The notes: generated from the sequence alone by a model not told the origin. A stretch of 8,309 nt of DNA from Spirochaetales bacterium (GCA_016938515.1 JAFGUM010000160.1:1-8309), one strand, 5' to 3'; shown: positions 1 through 6,891, counted from the stretch's first letter. Numbers and translations: made by a program.

Positions 1-1171
1 CTTTTTCCGCGATCTGTACGCTATCGTACGACAGCGTCGCTATCTGTCCAGCGGCTGTCCGCGACCGCTCAGCCAGCTTGCCAACCTCGCTCGCCACGAC
101 CGCGAATCCCTTGCCATGCTCCCCAGCTCTGGCGGCTTCGATGCTGGCGTTCAGGGAAAGCATATTTGTAGATCTGGCTATTTCTTCTATGATCGCTATT
201 TTTTCTGCGATTTGCCGCATCGCGTTCACCGTTTCGCGAACCGCTTCCAGCCCCTGCTTGGCGGCTTCTGACAGCGTGGCCGAGCCTCTGAGCATCGACG
301 CCCCGGAATCCTGCACGTCCTGTACCACTTCACGGAGCCGGGTCATCGTTTCCCGCAGCGATACGATGAGGGTCGCAGCCTCGTCTTTGCCCGTTGCCAG
401 GTCGTCGTCGAACGTCGCCGTCAGTCGCCCTTGCGCCATTTCCCTGACTTTTTCAGACGCGTAGATGAGTGGTTTTGATATGCGGGTGCCAAGAATGATG
501 GCGACTACGATCATCGCTACGGCAAGCGCTGACGCCAGAATCAGTATGAAGGTCAGAGCCTGGGACATGGCGCGATCCGCGTCGTTTTTCTTCATGGCAA
601 CGATAGTGTCTATATCGTCTATGTAGTTGCCCGTACCTATGATCCAGTCAAAGCCAGGCACGTACAGGCTGTAGCTGCGCTTTGGCGAGGCCTCCGCCTC
701 TCCGGCACGCGGGAACCAATAATCGGTAAAGCCGCCTCCGGCAAGCCCCGCTTCTATGATGGCCTTGATGAGCGCGAAACCGTTGACATCCTTGGTCGCG
801 ATACGGTTGGTACCTTCTGTTGCTTCCCCCAGGTAGACGACGTTGTCTCCGGCAGGAGTGTCCGCCCAGAAGTACCCGTCAACGCCAAAGCGCATCGCGC
901 GGAGGGCCCCCGCGGCTATCTTTTCGGCTTCTTCTGGGGACAGGGCCTTGTCGTCGCGAAGCTTCGCAATATACGCCAGCATAGACGCCGCGGATTCAAC
1001 TTCGCTCTGTACGAGCCTGTCAAAGTCGTCCCTGAGCGTGTGCTCGAGAGCCGACACCTGGCCTTCCGAGCTTGATCGCAGCACGATGATGAACACGATG
1101 GTAAGACCGAGCGCTACGATGAGTGCGGAGAGCGTTGCCAATACCACGATCTTTGTCCTGATAGACTTCAT
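1..1171 (-). CDS. Methyl-accepting chemotaxis protein, shortened paralogue (partial, C-terminus off the window)
   Basis: Membrane chemoreceptor expected to pass periplasmic ligand binding to CheA/CheW. I translated it by hand from the ATG at 1171; the frame is open for all 390 visible codons. Order: TM1 (about residues 7-31); periplasmic single Cache domain (about 32-204, with [25 protein letters not shown] and [17 protein letters not shown]); TM2 (about 205-228); HAMP; then the signalling hairpin with tip [28 protein letters not shown]. An AGAGGAG ribosome site (1179-1185) lies 7 nt before the start. It follows its paralogue by 26 bp, so it is probably in the same operon. Relative to that paralogue it lacks 63 residues after Q306, in frame, removing the first methylation helix. 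It is not a frameshifted pseudogene as far as can be seen. Family assignment is very secure; the ligand is unknown. Confidence 0.95.
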   Translation of the reverse strand, partial: MKSIRTKIVVLATLSALIVALGLTIVFIIVLRSSSEGQVSALEHTLRDDFDRLVQSEVESAASMLAYIAKLRDDKALSPEEAEKIAAGALRAMRFGVDGYFWADTPAGDNVVYLGEATEGTNRIATKDVNGFALIKAIIEAGLAGGGFTDYWFPRAGEAEASPKRSYSLYVPGFDWIIGTGNYIDDIDTIVAMKKNDADRAMSQALTFILILASALAVAMIVVAIILGTRISKPLIYASEKVREMAQGRLTATFDDDLATGKDEAATLIVSLRETMTRLREVVQDVQDSGASMLRGSATLSEAAKQGLEAVRETVNAMRQIAEKIAIIEEIARSTNMLSLNASIEAARAGEHGKGFAVVASEVGKLAERSRTAAGQIATLSYDSVQIAEK

Positions 1172-1178
1172 CGGCATA

Positions 1179-1185
1179 CTCCTCT
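1179..1185 (-). promoter_or_regulatory. Ribosome binding site of the downstream chemoreceptor gene
   Basis: The minus strand reads AGAGGAG, 7 nt before the ATG at 1171. This fixes the start, which also matches the MKSIR start of the paralogue upstream. Confidence 0.8.
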
Positions 1186-1197
1186 GCGTGCAGCGAT

Positions 1198-2874
1198 TCA
1201 ATTGAGTCGGTGGTCTTCTCCTATCAACGTGTCTAGCCTGAAAAATGAAACGAGCGACTGTAGCTGTTCTGCCTGACCCGCAAGGCCGGTAGAGGTTGCG
1301 GCCACCATGCGGGCTTGTCCCGCAATCTCTTCGCTCGTCGCGCTGAACTCCTCGGATATGGAGGCGTTCTGCTGGATTACCGAATCGAGCTGGGCTATGG
1401 CCTTGTTAATCTGCTGTGCTCCGGAGTCCTGCTCTCTGCTCGCGACGCTTATTTCCTGTACGAGGTCCGCCGTTTTCTGTATGTCCGGGACGATGCCTTC
1501 CAGCAGCAACCCCGCGCGGTCGGCGATATCTACGCTTTTTTGCGACAAGACGGATATTTCTCCCGCAGCAACCTTGGATCGCTCGGCGAGCTTGCCTACT
1601 TCGCTGGCGACTACCGCGAAGCCTTTGCCGTGTTCGCCAGCCCTGGCCGCTTCTATGCTGGCGTTGAGGCTGAGCATGTTAGTCTGCCTGGCAATTTCTT
1701 CGATTATGGCAATTTTGTCAGCGATCTGGCGCATCGCGTCTACCGTCTCCCGTACAGCGGATAAGCCTTCGCGCGCATCGCTAGCCGCCTTGGACGATAT
1801 CTTTTCTGTCTGGAATGAGTTGTCGGCGTTCTGCTTGATGTTTGCGCCCATCTGTTCGACGCTCGCCGAAACTTCTTCCGCGCTCGCGGCTTGCTCGGTG
1901 GCGCCCTGCGATAACTGCTGGCTCGAGTTTGCTATGCCGTCTATGCCGGTGGACATCTGCCTGGCCGCTTCTGACAGGCGAGCCGAGTCGGTTATGAGCA
2001 TCGCGCTCGTGTCCTGAACGTTTTCCATTACTTCGCGAAGCTTTGAAACGGTAGTTGCCAGCGACGAGACGAGCGTAGACGCTTCGTCACTGCCTCGCAT
2101 CATGCGCTCGTCGTACTCGTCTGCGAGCGAGCCGGAAGCCAGGTCTACGACTCTGGCCGCCGCGTACGCGAGGGGTCTGGAAATACGTCCGCCCATGATA
2201 ACGGCTACGCTGACCATCGCCAGAGACAGGACCCCCGCTACGGCGATGATCATAAGGAGCGCCTTGCCCCGCACCGCGTCTGCCGCGGCGCGTTTCTTTG
2301 CCAGTACCGTATCTATGTCGTCGATATAATTACCAGTTCCTACAACCCAGTCAAAGCCAGGTGAATACGCGCTATAGCCACGTTTGGGCAGCGCTTCTGT
2401 CTCCCCGGCGCGGGGGAACCAGTAGTCTGTGTATCCTCCGCCAGACATCGCCGTTTCAATGATGGCGCGCACCAGCTCAAAACCGTTTACATCCTTGAGG
2501 GCGATGCGGTTGGTGCCTTCTGAAGCGCCGCCAAGCAGCACGACGTTGTTGCCAGCCGGGGTGTCCGCCCAGAAATAGCCATCGGCTCCGTAGCGCAGGT
2601 CCCTGAGAAGCGTTGTGGCCAGGGATGTAGCGGCGTTCTTTGTCAGACCGCCCTCGTCGCGTAGCCTGGCAATGCGCTCGAGCATCGATACCGCTGTTTC
2701 AACTTCGCCTTTAATGAGCCGGTCAAAGTCTTCACGAAGCGTTGTTTCCAAGGATGAGAGCTGCTCGTCTATAGAAGATCTGAGGATAGAGACAAAAACA
2801 ATCGACAAACCCGCCGCTACGACAAGAGCAGCCGCGGCCGCCAACACTACTATTCTGGCTCTGATCGATTTCAT
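1198..2874 (-). CDS. Methyl-accepting chemotaxis protein with single Cache sensor, full length
   Basis: Complete 558-residue chemoreceptor. TM1 is about residues 7-31, the periplasmic sCache_2-like domain about 32-204 ([42 protein letters not shown]), TM2 about 204-228, HAMP about 229-282, and the cytoplasmic signalling hairpin about 300-540 with tip [21 protein letters not shown] near 395. Methylation-type motifs occur in both helices: [10 protein letters not shown] (in about 325-340) and [10 protein letters not shown] near the C-terminus. There is no NWETF-like CheR-tethering pentapeptide; the end is ...GEDHRLN. GGAG at 2883-2886 lies 8 nt before the ATG. It is first in an operon with the shortened paralogue. 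The Cache regions of the two (residues 94-190) are about three-quarters identical, yet the DNA differs at many synonymous sites, so the duplication is not recent. The ligand cannot be read from sequence; small organic acids are common for this domain class. Confidence 0.97.
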   Translation of the reverse strand: MKSIRARIVVLAAAAALVVAAGLSIVFVSILRSSIDEQLSSLETTLREDFDRLIKGEVETAVSMLERIARLRDEGGLTKNAATSLATTLLRDLRYGADGYFWADTPAGNNVVLLGGASEGTNRIALKDVNGFELVRAIIETAMSGGGYTDYWFPRAGETEALPKRGYSAYSPGFDWVVGTGNYIDDIDTVLAKKRAAADAVRGKALLMIIAVAGVLSLAMVSVAVIMGGRISRPLAYAAARVVDLASGSLADEYDERMMRGSDEASTLVSSLATTVSKLREVMENVQDTSAMLITDSARLSEAARQMSTGIDGIANSSQQLSQGATEQAASAEEVSASVEQMGANIKQNADNSFQTEKISSKAASDAREGLSAVRETVDAMRQIADKIAIIEEIARQTNMLSLNASIEAARAGEHGKGFAVVASEVGKLAERSKVAAGEISVLSQKSVDIADRAGLLLEGIVPDIQKTADLVQEISVASREQDSGAQQINKAIAQLDSVIQQNASISEEFSATSEEIAGQARMVAATSTGLAGQAEQLQSLVSFFRLDTLIGEDHRLN

Positions 2875-2922
2875 AATCGCTGCTCCGTTTCATCGCAGGG
2901 GGAATCTTACACAGAGCTATCA

Positions 2923-2950
2923 ATGATATGGATGCGGGCTCTGTTGTCAA
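2923..2950 (-). promoter_or_regulatory. Sigma70-type promoter of the chemoreceptor operon
   Basis: On the minus strand a perfect -35 TTGACA (2945-2950) is followed by a 16-bp spacer and -10 TATCAT (2923-2928, 5 of 6 to consensus). Predicted transcription start is near 2916, giving a leader of about 42 nt with the GGAG ribosome site. It lies in the 119-bp gap after the ABC ATPase gene. I see no terminator in that gap, so read-through from the ABC operon is also possible. Confidence 0.7.
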
Positions 2951-2993
2951 GGTTGGCGGAAATGCAAGGCCTATGCCATGTTCTGGTTTGTGT

Positions 2994-3785
2994 CTAAGAC
3001 AGCAAGTCGCGGTCTTCCGCGTACTCTTCGCCGCGTACGTCCCTGAACAGTCTGACGAGGCCTTCAACGGTAGCGCTGGCTTTGTCTTCTCCGGCGATAT
3101 CGGCGACGATGCCGCCTTCGTGCATCATGATGAGCCTGTCACCGTCCGCCAGAGCGCGGCGCATATCGTGGGTAACCATCAGCGCTGTAAGGCGGTAGTC
3201 GCGGATGAACCGACGCGTCAGAGCCATCACGATGTCGGCGTTGCGCGGGTCGAGGGCGGCGGTATGCTCGTCGAGCAGCAGTACTGATGGTTCCGTCATC
3301 GCCGCCATCAGCAGGGCCAGCGCCTGGCGTTGCCCCCCAGACAGCCTGGATACATTTTCCTCGGTGCGGTTTTCAAGCCCCATGCCTAGTTCCGCGAGGC
3401 GTTCTACGAGACGCCGCTTGAGCGACGCGGGTTTGGCGGGTAGAAGGCGGCGGGGGCCTTTGCGGCTGGCCAGCGCCATATTGTCTATAACGGTCATGTC
3501 CGGAGCTGTGCCGGCGGACGGATCCTGGCGTACCCGCCCGACGATCCGCGCGCGCCGATACTCCGGGTCGCCAGAGCGGTCGACGCCGTCAAGGACGATG
3601 CGCCCCGCCGCGGTGGGGACAGAGCCGGCTATCGCGTTGAGCAGCGTCGTTTTTCCGGCGCCGTTGGAGCCGATTACAGAAATCCACTGCCCTCTGGGTA
3701 CGTTGATCGACAGCCCGTCTATTGCCGCTCTCTCGTCGGGCGTGCCCGGATTGAAGACTACCGTCAGTCTTTCAACAACAATCAA
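2994..3785 (-). CDS. ABC importer ATPase subunit (COG1101-like, TrpZ-type)
   Basis: Nucleotide-binding subunit that would power the permease encoded just upstream; 263 residues. Walker A GSNGAGKTT (39-47), Q-loop Q87, signature LSGGQRQ (148-154), Walker B VLLLDE (168-173) followed by HTAALDP, and H-loop TH (205-206) are all present, so it should be active. The open frame runs on upstream to 4127, but that part is the antisense-like shadow of the permease gene. I place the start at TTG 3785-3783 because GAGGAG (3792-3797) lies 6 nt before it, the TTG overlaps the permease stop as TTGA, and conserved family sequence begins there (IVVERLTVVF). Family: ATPases that partner COG2984 binding proteins and COG4120 permeases. 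The substrate is inferred from the neighbouring TrpR only. Confidence 0.93.
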   Translation of the reverse strand: MIVVERLTVVFNPGTPDERAAIDGLSINVPRGQWISVIGSNGAGKTTLLNAIAGSVPTAAGRIVLDGVDRSGDPEYRRARIVGRVRQDPSAGTAPDMTVIDNMALASRKGPRRLLPAKPASLKRRLVERLAELGMGLENRTEENVSRLSGGQRQALALLMAAMTEPSVLLLDEHTAALDPRNADIVMALTRRFIRDYRLTALMVTHDMRRALADGDRLIMMHEGGIVADIAGEDKASATVEGLVRLFRDVRGEEYAEDRDLLS

Positions 3786-4696
3786 CTGATGCTCCTCGCC
3801 GCCGCCGCTGCCAGCCCGCGCCGCGCCTTGTTTTCCGCCTTGAGCCGTCCTGCCGCTACTGCGCCAACGACCAGGACCGCCGTTACTATCCTGAGGTCGT
3901 TGGGGCTCATGCCTATTAGGTAGCCGTATTTGCGCCCGGCAAACATGATGGCACGAAACGCGATGGAGCCTATGATCACGCGTACCAGCTGAACCTCTAT
4001 CCTGTTGGAGTGAAAGAGAAACTCTCCTACCATGACGCTCGCCAAGCCGGCGGCTACTATGCCGGAGCCAAAATTGACGTCGGCAAAGCCCTGATACGAT
4101 GCGGCGAGTCCTCCGGACAAACCGCACAGAGCCCCGGAAAGGGCTACGCCGGAGGTTCGCAGCAGCGCGGGATTGGATCCCGCGGCCACGACGACGGCTT
4201 CGTTGTCACCAAGGGCTCCCATCGCGATGCCGGCTTCAGTAGAGAAGAACAGCGCTAGCAGGGACAGAGCTCCCGCGGTTACGAGCGCGAAAAACAGCGC
4301 TGACGACAGCTCGCGCGTACCGGGCAGCAGGCTGTACGCGGCGTCCATCACCGGATTGTTGGTTATAAGCGGCAAGTTGGCCTTGCCACCGAGCACGCGC
4401 AGGTTTACAGACCACAAGCCCGTCATGACGACGATGCCCGCGAGCAGCGATGGTACCTTGAGCGTCGCGTACATGGTTCCGGTGGCAGCGCCGGCCAGAC
4501 CCCCGGCCACGAAGGCTCCGGTCAGCGCGACGAACGGGTGTGCTCCCGAAGAAATGAGCGCGGCCGCGGTGGCGGCGCCGAGCGGAAAAGCTCCCTCGGC
4601 GGTCAGGTCTGGAAAATCCAGGATGCGGAACGACACGAAGACGCCGAGAGCCATGATGCCATATACGAGGCCTTCGACGAGGATGGCCTCTGTCAC
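3782..4696 (-). CDS. ABC importer permease (COG4120-like, TrpY-type)
   Basis: Integral inner-membrane subunit, 304 residues, strongly hydrophobic with roughly eight or nine predicted membrane segments. It opens with a helix near residues 3-25, then the conserved-looking stretch ILDFPDLTAEGAFPLGAA (about 25-42), which resembles the LivH/BPD_transp_2-type fold of branched-chain amino-acid permeases and COG4120 proteins. Start is GTG (4696-4694), overlapping the binding-protein stop as GTGA; AGAGGA (4704-4709) lies 7 nt upstream. The C-terminal tail is basic (RLKAENKARRG), consistent with a cytoplasmic end. It would form a homodimer or pseudo-dimer pore with two copies of the ATPase. The family is secure; the transported compound is inferred. 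Confidence 0.92.
   Translation of the reverse strand: MTEAILVEGLVYGIMALGVFVSFRILDFPDLTAEGAFPLGAATAAALISSGAHPFVALTGAFVAGGLAGAATGTMYATLKVPSLLAGIVVMTGLWSVNLRVLGGKANLPLITNNPVMDAAYSLLPGTRELSSALFFALVTAGALSLLALFFSTEAGIAMGALGDNEAVVVAAGSNPALLRTSGVALSGALCGLSGGLAASYQGFADVNFGSGIVAAGLASVMVGEFLFHSNRIEVQLVRVIIGSIAFRAIMFAGRKYGYLIGMSPNDLRIVTAVLVVGAVAAGRLKAENKARRGLAAAAARSIS
3792..3797 (-). promoter_or_regulatory. Ribosome binding site that selects a TTG start for the ATPase
   Basis: Minus-strand GAGGAG sits 6 nt before TTG at 3785-3783, inside the last codons of the permease gene. No ATG or GTG occurs at a suitable place. The TTGA overlap with the permease stop suggests translational coupling. Confidence 0.75.
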
Positions 4697-5709
4697 CGAG
4701 TCTTCCTCTCCACGGCGCCGTTTCGAATGAGGACGGTAGCCTGGGCGATCATGTCTGTGCTTGGGGTAAGGCCCAGCTTGGCCGCTACGTCGAGGTTGAG
4801 CACGAGGCTCTTTTCTTCCGGCGCGCTCGGGAAGTACGTCGGGATGGCGCCAGGCTTCTCTCCGCCGAGGATGCGCGCGACTATGCGTCCGGTCGCCCTT
4901 CCCATCTGGTAGTAGTCAAAGCCTACCGCGGCGAGGACGGGTACCGTCTCGGCGCTCGTCGGGTCTGCCGTTACGAGGGGCAGCTTCTTCTGCAGGCAAA
5001 CTTCGGCTACGGCGCTGACAGCCGAGAAGACGGTATTGTCGTTGCCAAGGTACAAGCCGTCGATCCTGTCGGCTATGGACAGCACGGCGGTTCTGACTTC
5101 TGCGGAGTTGGCTACGGTGGATTCGACGAGCACTACCCCGTGGTCGTCGCACCAGGCTCGTACGAGCTCGGCGAGCTTTACCGAGTTGGCCTCGCCCGCG
5201 TTGTACACGTGACCAAGCTTCTGTATGGGCCTGAGCGCGGTAAGGAGGTCCAGCTGGGCGGCTACGGGAGTCATGTCGGAGGTGCCCGTAACGTTGGCAC
5301 CACCACCGTCGTACGACGATACGAGATCGGCGGCTACCGGGTCGGTTACCGCGCAGAACACGACCGGCGTATCCTTGATGGCGCTGGCGAGGGCTTGCGC
5401 CGTTGGTGTCGCGATGCCAACGGCTACGGTCGCGCCGTCAGACTTGAACTTGCGGGCTATTTGGGCGGCGGTAGCCATGTCCGCGTTGGCGTTCTGCAGG
5501 TCAAAAATGACCCCTGGAATGGTAGCGGTCAATTCGTCTACAACACCTTTTTCCAGGTCGTCGAGAGCCGGGTGGGCTACGAACTTCGCGACGCCAACTC
5601 GTGGCGCGGTCGCGGTGGAAACCGGGGTTGTTCCTGACTTCGGTATGAAAAAGGCGGCGATGGCCGCGAATGCTATCGCGACGACGATGAGCATGGTGCG
5701 CTTGTGCAT
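4693..5709 (-). CDS. ABC importer substrate-binding protein (PF04392/COG2984, TrpX-type)
   Basis: Periplasmic binding protein, 338 residues, first gene of the importer operon. An N-terminal signal or anchor helix (about 6-22, after MHKR) is followed by the ABC_sub_bind fold: PRVGVAKFVAHPALDDLEKGV near 36-56, a type I periplasmic-binding-protein pattern with VVFCAVTDPVAADLV (about 116-130), NVTGTSDM, and DGLYLGNDNTVFSAVSAV in the second lobe. No cysteine lies near the end of the signal helix, so it is not an obvious lipoprotein and is either released by signal peptidase I or stays membrane-anchored. GGGAG (5717-5721) lies 7 nt before the ATG. Characterised relatives include streptococcal TrpX; others of this family bind different ligands, so tryptophan specificity rests on the divergent trpR gene. 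Confidence 0.92.
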   Translation of the reverse strand: MHKRTMLIVVAIAFAAIAAFFIPKSGTTPVSTATAPRVGVAKFVAHPALDDLEKGVVDELTATIPGVIFDLQNANADMATAAQIARKFKSDGATVAVGIATPTAQALASAIKDTPVVFCAVTDPVAADLVSSYDGGGANVTGTSDMTPVAAQLDLLTALRPIQKLGHVYNAGEANSVKLAELVRAWCDDHGVVLVESTVANSAEVRTAVLSIADRIDGLYLGNDNTVFSAVSAVAEVCLQKKLPLVTADPTSAETVPVLAAVGFDYYQMGRATGRIVARILGGEKPGAIPTYFPSAPEEKSLVLNLDVAAKLGLTPSTDMIAQATVLIRNGAVERKTR

Positions 5710-5727
5710 GCTGGTTCTCCCAATTGC

Positions 5728-5745
5728 GTATCTATGAATAGAAAC
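5728..5745. promoter_or_regulatory. 18-bp inverted repeat, candidate TrpR operator
   Basis: GTATCTAT-GA-ATAGAAAC: 8-bp arms with one mismatch and a 2-bp centre. It covers about +1 to +18 of the predicted ABC-operon transcript, a position where a bound repressor would block initiation. The length and the outer GT...AC match the layout of the E. coli trp operator (GTACTAGT-TA-ACTAGTAC), but the inner bases differ. Assignment to TrpR is inference from position and from the divergent trpR gene. Confidence 0.45.
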
Positions 5746-5752
5746 TTTGCTG

Positions 5753-5781
5753 AGAATACACGACCTTCAGCGTTGCGTCAA
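5753..5781 (-). promoter_or_regulatory. Promoter of the ABC importer operon
   Basis: Minus strand -35 TTGACG (5776-5781), 17-bp spacer, -10 TATTCT (5753-5758) preceded by TG. Predicted start of transcription is near 5746, about 37 nt before the ATG at 5709. The 18-bp inverted repeat at 5728-5745 follows directly. Confidence 0.6.
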
Positions 5782-5792
5782 GCCAGGGCTTG
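5779..5792. promoter_or_regulatory. 14-bp inverted repeat overlapping the ABC-operon -35
   Basis: CAAGCC-AG-GGCTTG, 6-bp perfect arms with a 2-bp centre, overlaps the -35 box at 5776-5781. Its base content is unlike the 5728-5745 repeat, so if functional it may bind a different protein. It could also be chance. Confidence 0.3.
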
Positions 5793-5846
5793 TAGCTATT
5801 CTGAACCGATATTTCTATTGTTGAAACGAGCGCTCGGTATCTGAGA

Positions 5847-5852
5847 TATAAT
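5847..5852 (+). promoter_or_regulatory. -10 element for trpR, with overlapping short palindrome
   Basis: A perfect TATAAT at 5847-5852. The best -35 match, TTGAAA at 5821-5826, is 20 bp away, which is long, so the promoter may be weak or activator-dependent. The palindrome TATCT-G-AGATA (5838-5848) overlaps the -10 and could be an autoregulatory site. It shares GTATCT with the repeat at 5728-5745. Confidence 0.5.
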
Positions 5853-5908
5853 CAATGACAAGCGGCGAAAATGGCTCTATACTGTTGCTATATGGAGAAT
5901 ACACGCGC

Positions 5909-6232
5909 ATGAATGATGAATCCGGGCTGGTAGCCGCCAATCTCGGCGAGATGGCTCGCGTGCTGTCAAAGGCAGATGATGCCGAGCTTATCGAAGAGTT
6001 CCTCTACAGCCTGTTTACCAAAGCGGAGGCTGACGAGATAGCCAAGCGCTGGGCGCTGGTCAAGCGCATAGCCGAGGGTGTGCCGCAACGCGCCATCGCC
6101 GCGGAGCTCGGGCTGTCGCTCTGCAAGATTACGAGGGGTTCCCGGGAGCTTAAAAAGGAAGACTCGGCATTCAAGAAGATGCTGGCTATCGCGGGCTACT
6201 CGGTGGTGGAGAAAAAACGCAAGAAGCGCTAG
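5909..6232 (+). CDS. trpR: TrpR-family transcriptional repressor
   Basis: Probable tryptophan-responsive repressor, 107 residues, the same size as E. coli TrpR (108). The all-helical core runs from about residue 11 to 95, with the DNA-reading helix-turn-helix at 60-82 (PQRAIAAELGLSLCKITRGSRELK). T37, R47 and R76 align with the tryptophan contacts T44, R54 and R84 of E. coli TrpR; the S88 equivalent is E80. The turn before the helix-turn-helix (EGVPQR) is one residue shorter than in E. coli, as in YerC-type relatives. The frame stays open from an ATG at 5855, but that ATG lies before the transcription start expected from TATAAT at 5847-5852. I therefore use ATG 5909, with GGAG at 5894-5897 (spacing 11, rather long). 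The basic tail KKRKKR is encoded inside a terminator palindrome. It is divergent from the ABC operon, its likely target. Confidence 0.88.
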   Translation: MNDESGLVAANLGEMARVLSKADDAELIEEFLYSLFTKAEADEIAKRWALVKRIAEGVPQRAIAAELGLSLCKITRGSRELKKEDSAFKKMLAIAGYSVVEKKRKKR

Positions 6233-6245
6233 CGCTTCTTGCGTT
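6216..6245 (-). terminator. Rho-independent terminator of the cyclophilin gene, overlapping the 3' end of trpR
   Basis: A perfect 30-bp palindrome with 15-bp arms (AACGCAAGAAGCGCT and its reverse complement) and no spacer; a real RNA hairpin would open a few central bases as its loop. On the minus strand the stem runs into a TTTTTT tract, giving a classical terminator for the cyclophilin transcript, 14 bp after its stop. On the plus strand only a short T run follows, so stopping of trpR transcripts is less certain. The trpR stop codon (6230-6232) sits at the centre. Confidence 0.85.
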
Positions 6246-6259
6246 CTGGCCGTAGTACA

Positions 6260-6763
6260 TCAGCGAATCGTGACGCTCTCGATGACAACGTCATCCTTGG
6301 GCACGTCCTGGTGGGGGTACCGCGAGCCGGTTTCAACCCGGGCGATGGCGTCCACCACGTCCATGCCGGAGCTTACGGTACCGAACGCGCAGTATCCCCA
6401 GCCGGCCGGGTCTTTGGATCGGTGATTGAGCGGCTTGTTGTCTACGACGTTGATAAAAAACTGGCTGGTAGCGCTGTGCGGGTCGGAGGTTCTGGCCATC
6501 GCGATGGAACCCCGGCTGTTTGGCACGCCGTTGTCGGCTTCGTTCTTGATGGGCTTTCTGGTTTCTTTTTCTTTCATGCCGGGTTCCATCCCGCCGCCCT
6601 GGATCATGAAGCCGGGGATGACGCGGTGGAAAATGGTATTTGCGTAAAATCCCGCGTTGACGTACTCGGTAAAATTGGTGACGGTGTCGGGGCTCTTGTC
6701 GGCGAACAGTTCGACGTCAAACGAGCCGAGGCTCGTCTTGAACGATGCTATTGGGTTTGGCAT
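6260..6763 (-). CDS. ppiB: Peptidyl-prolyl cis-trans isomerase, cyclophilin type (PpiB-like)
   Basis: Cytoplasmic foldase that speeds cis/trans isomerisation of X-Pro bonds; 167 residues against 164 for E. coli PpiB, which it resembles along its whole length. No signal peptide is present. Active-site residues are all there: FHR (R47), GFMIQGGG (F52, Q55), SIAMAR (86-91), SQFFINV (100-106) and GWGYC (W122). The C-terminal [17 protein letters not shown] matches the family end, so the protein is complete. ATG at 6763 has AAAGGAG (6771-6777) 7 nt upstream. It is a single-gene unit, convergent with trpR and closed by the palindrome at 6216-6245. The upstream gap also serves the divergent gene at 6892. 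Confidence 0.96.
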   Translation of the reverse strand: MPNPIASFKTSLGSFDVELFADKSPDTVTNFTEYVNAGFYANTIFHRVIPGFMIQGGGMEPGMKEKETRKPIKNEADNGVPNSRGSIAMARTSDPHSATSQFFINVVDNKPLNHRSKDPAGWGYCAFGTVSSGMDVVDAIARVETGSRYPHQDVPKDDVVIESVTIR

Positions 6764-6813
6764 TGGCAGACTCCTTTCGGGTGTCCGCGCCAGTGTACGG
6801 CGCGATGGGTATC

Positions 6814-6843
6814 AGACTAACCCGCACCAGCCGCGATGGGCAA
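6814..6843 (-). promoter_or_regulatory. Possible promoter of the cyclophilin gene
   Basis: Minus strand TTGCCC (6838-6843), an 18-bp spacer, then TAGTCT (6814-6819). Matches to consensus are modest. It lies in a sensible place, about 50-80 bp before the start at 6763. The leader that would follow contains a small hairpin, CGCGCC/GGCGCG (6786-6804), just before the ribosome site. Confidence 0.3.
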
Positions 6844-6891
6844 TACTGGCACGGCGTGGAGATGCAATAATGGGAATAGCAGGATGAGCGC

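Noticed and set aside
1..1171. Downstream chemoreceptor as a decayed pseudogene
   Set aside because: All 390 visible codons are open, the loss is in frame and in whole heptads, and differences from the paralogue are mostly conservative or synonymous.
78..2017. Several long open frames on the plus strand across the chemoreceptor genes
   Set aside because: They are antisense shadows of high-GC coding sequence; their translations show no domain features, while the minus strand encodes clear chemoreceptors.
2875..2993. A terminator between the ABC operon and the chemoreceptor operon
   Set aside because: I found no stem followed by a T tract in this gap, only the promoter.
3786..4127. A 114-residue N-terminal extension of the ABC ATPase
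   Set aside because: It lies wholly inside the permease gene in another frame, is Arg-rich and unlike the family, and the TTG at 3785 has a good ribosome site.
5855..5908. Earlier trpR start at the ATG of 5855, adding 18 residues
   Set aside because: It falls upstream of the transcription start expected from TATAAT at 5847-5852, has no ribosome site, and the shorter product matches the TrpR family length.
5892..5912. A six-codon mini-ORF (MENTRA) whose stop overlaps the trpR start as ATGA, a possible leader peptide
   Set aside because: It has no ribosome site of its own and contains no tryptophan codons; the GGAG within it is better explained as the trpR ribosome site. Chance is likely.
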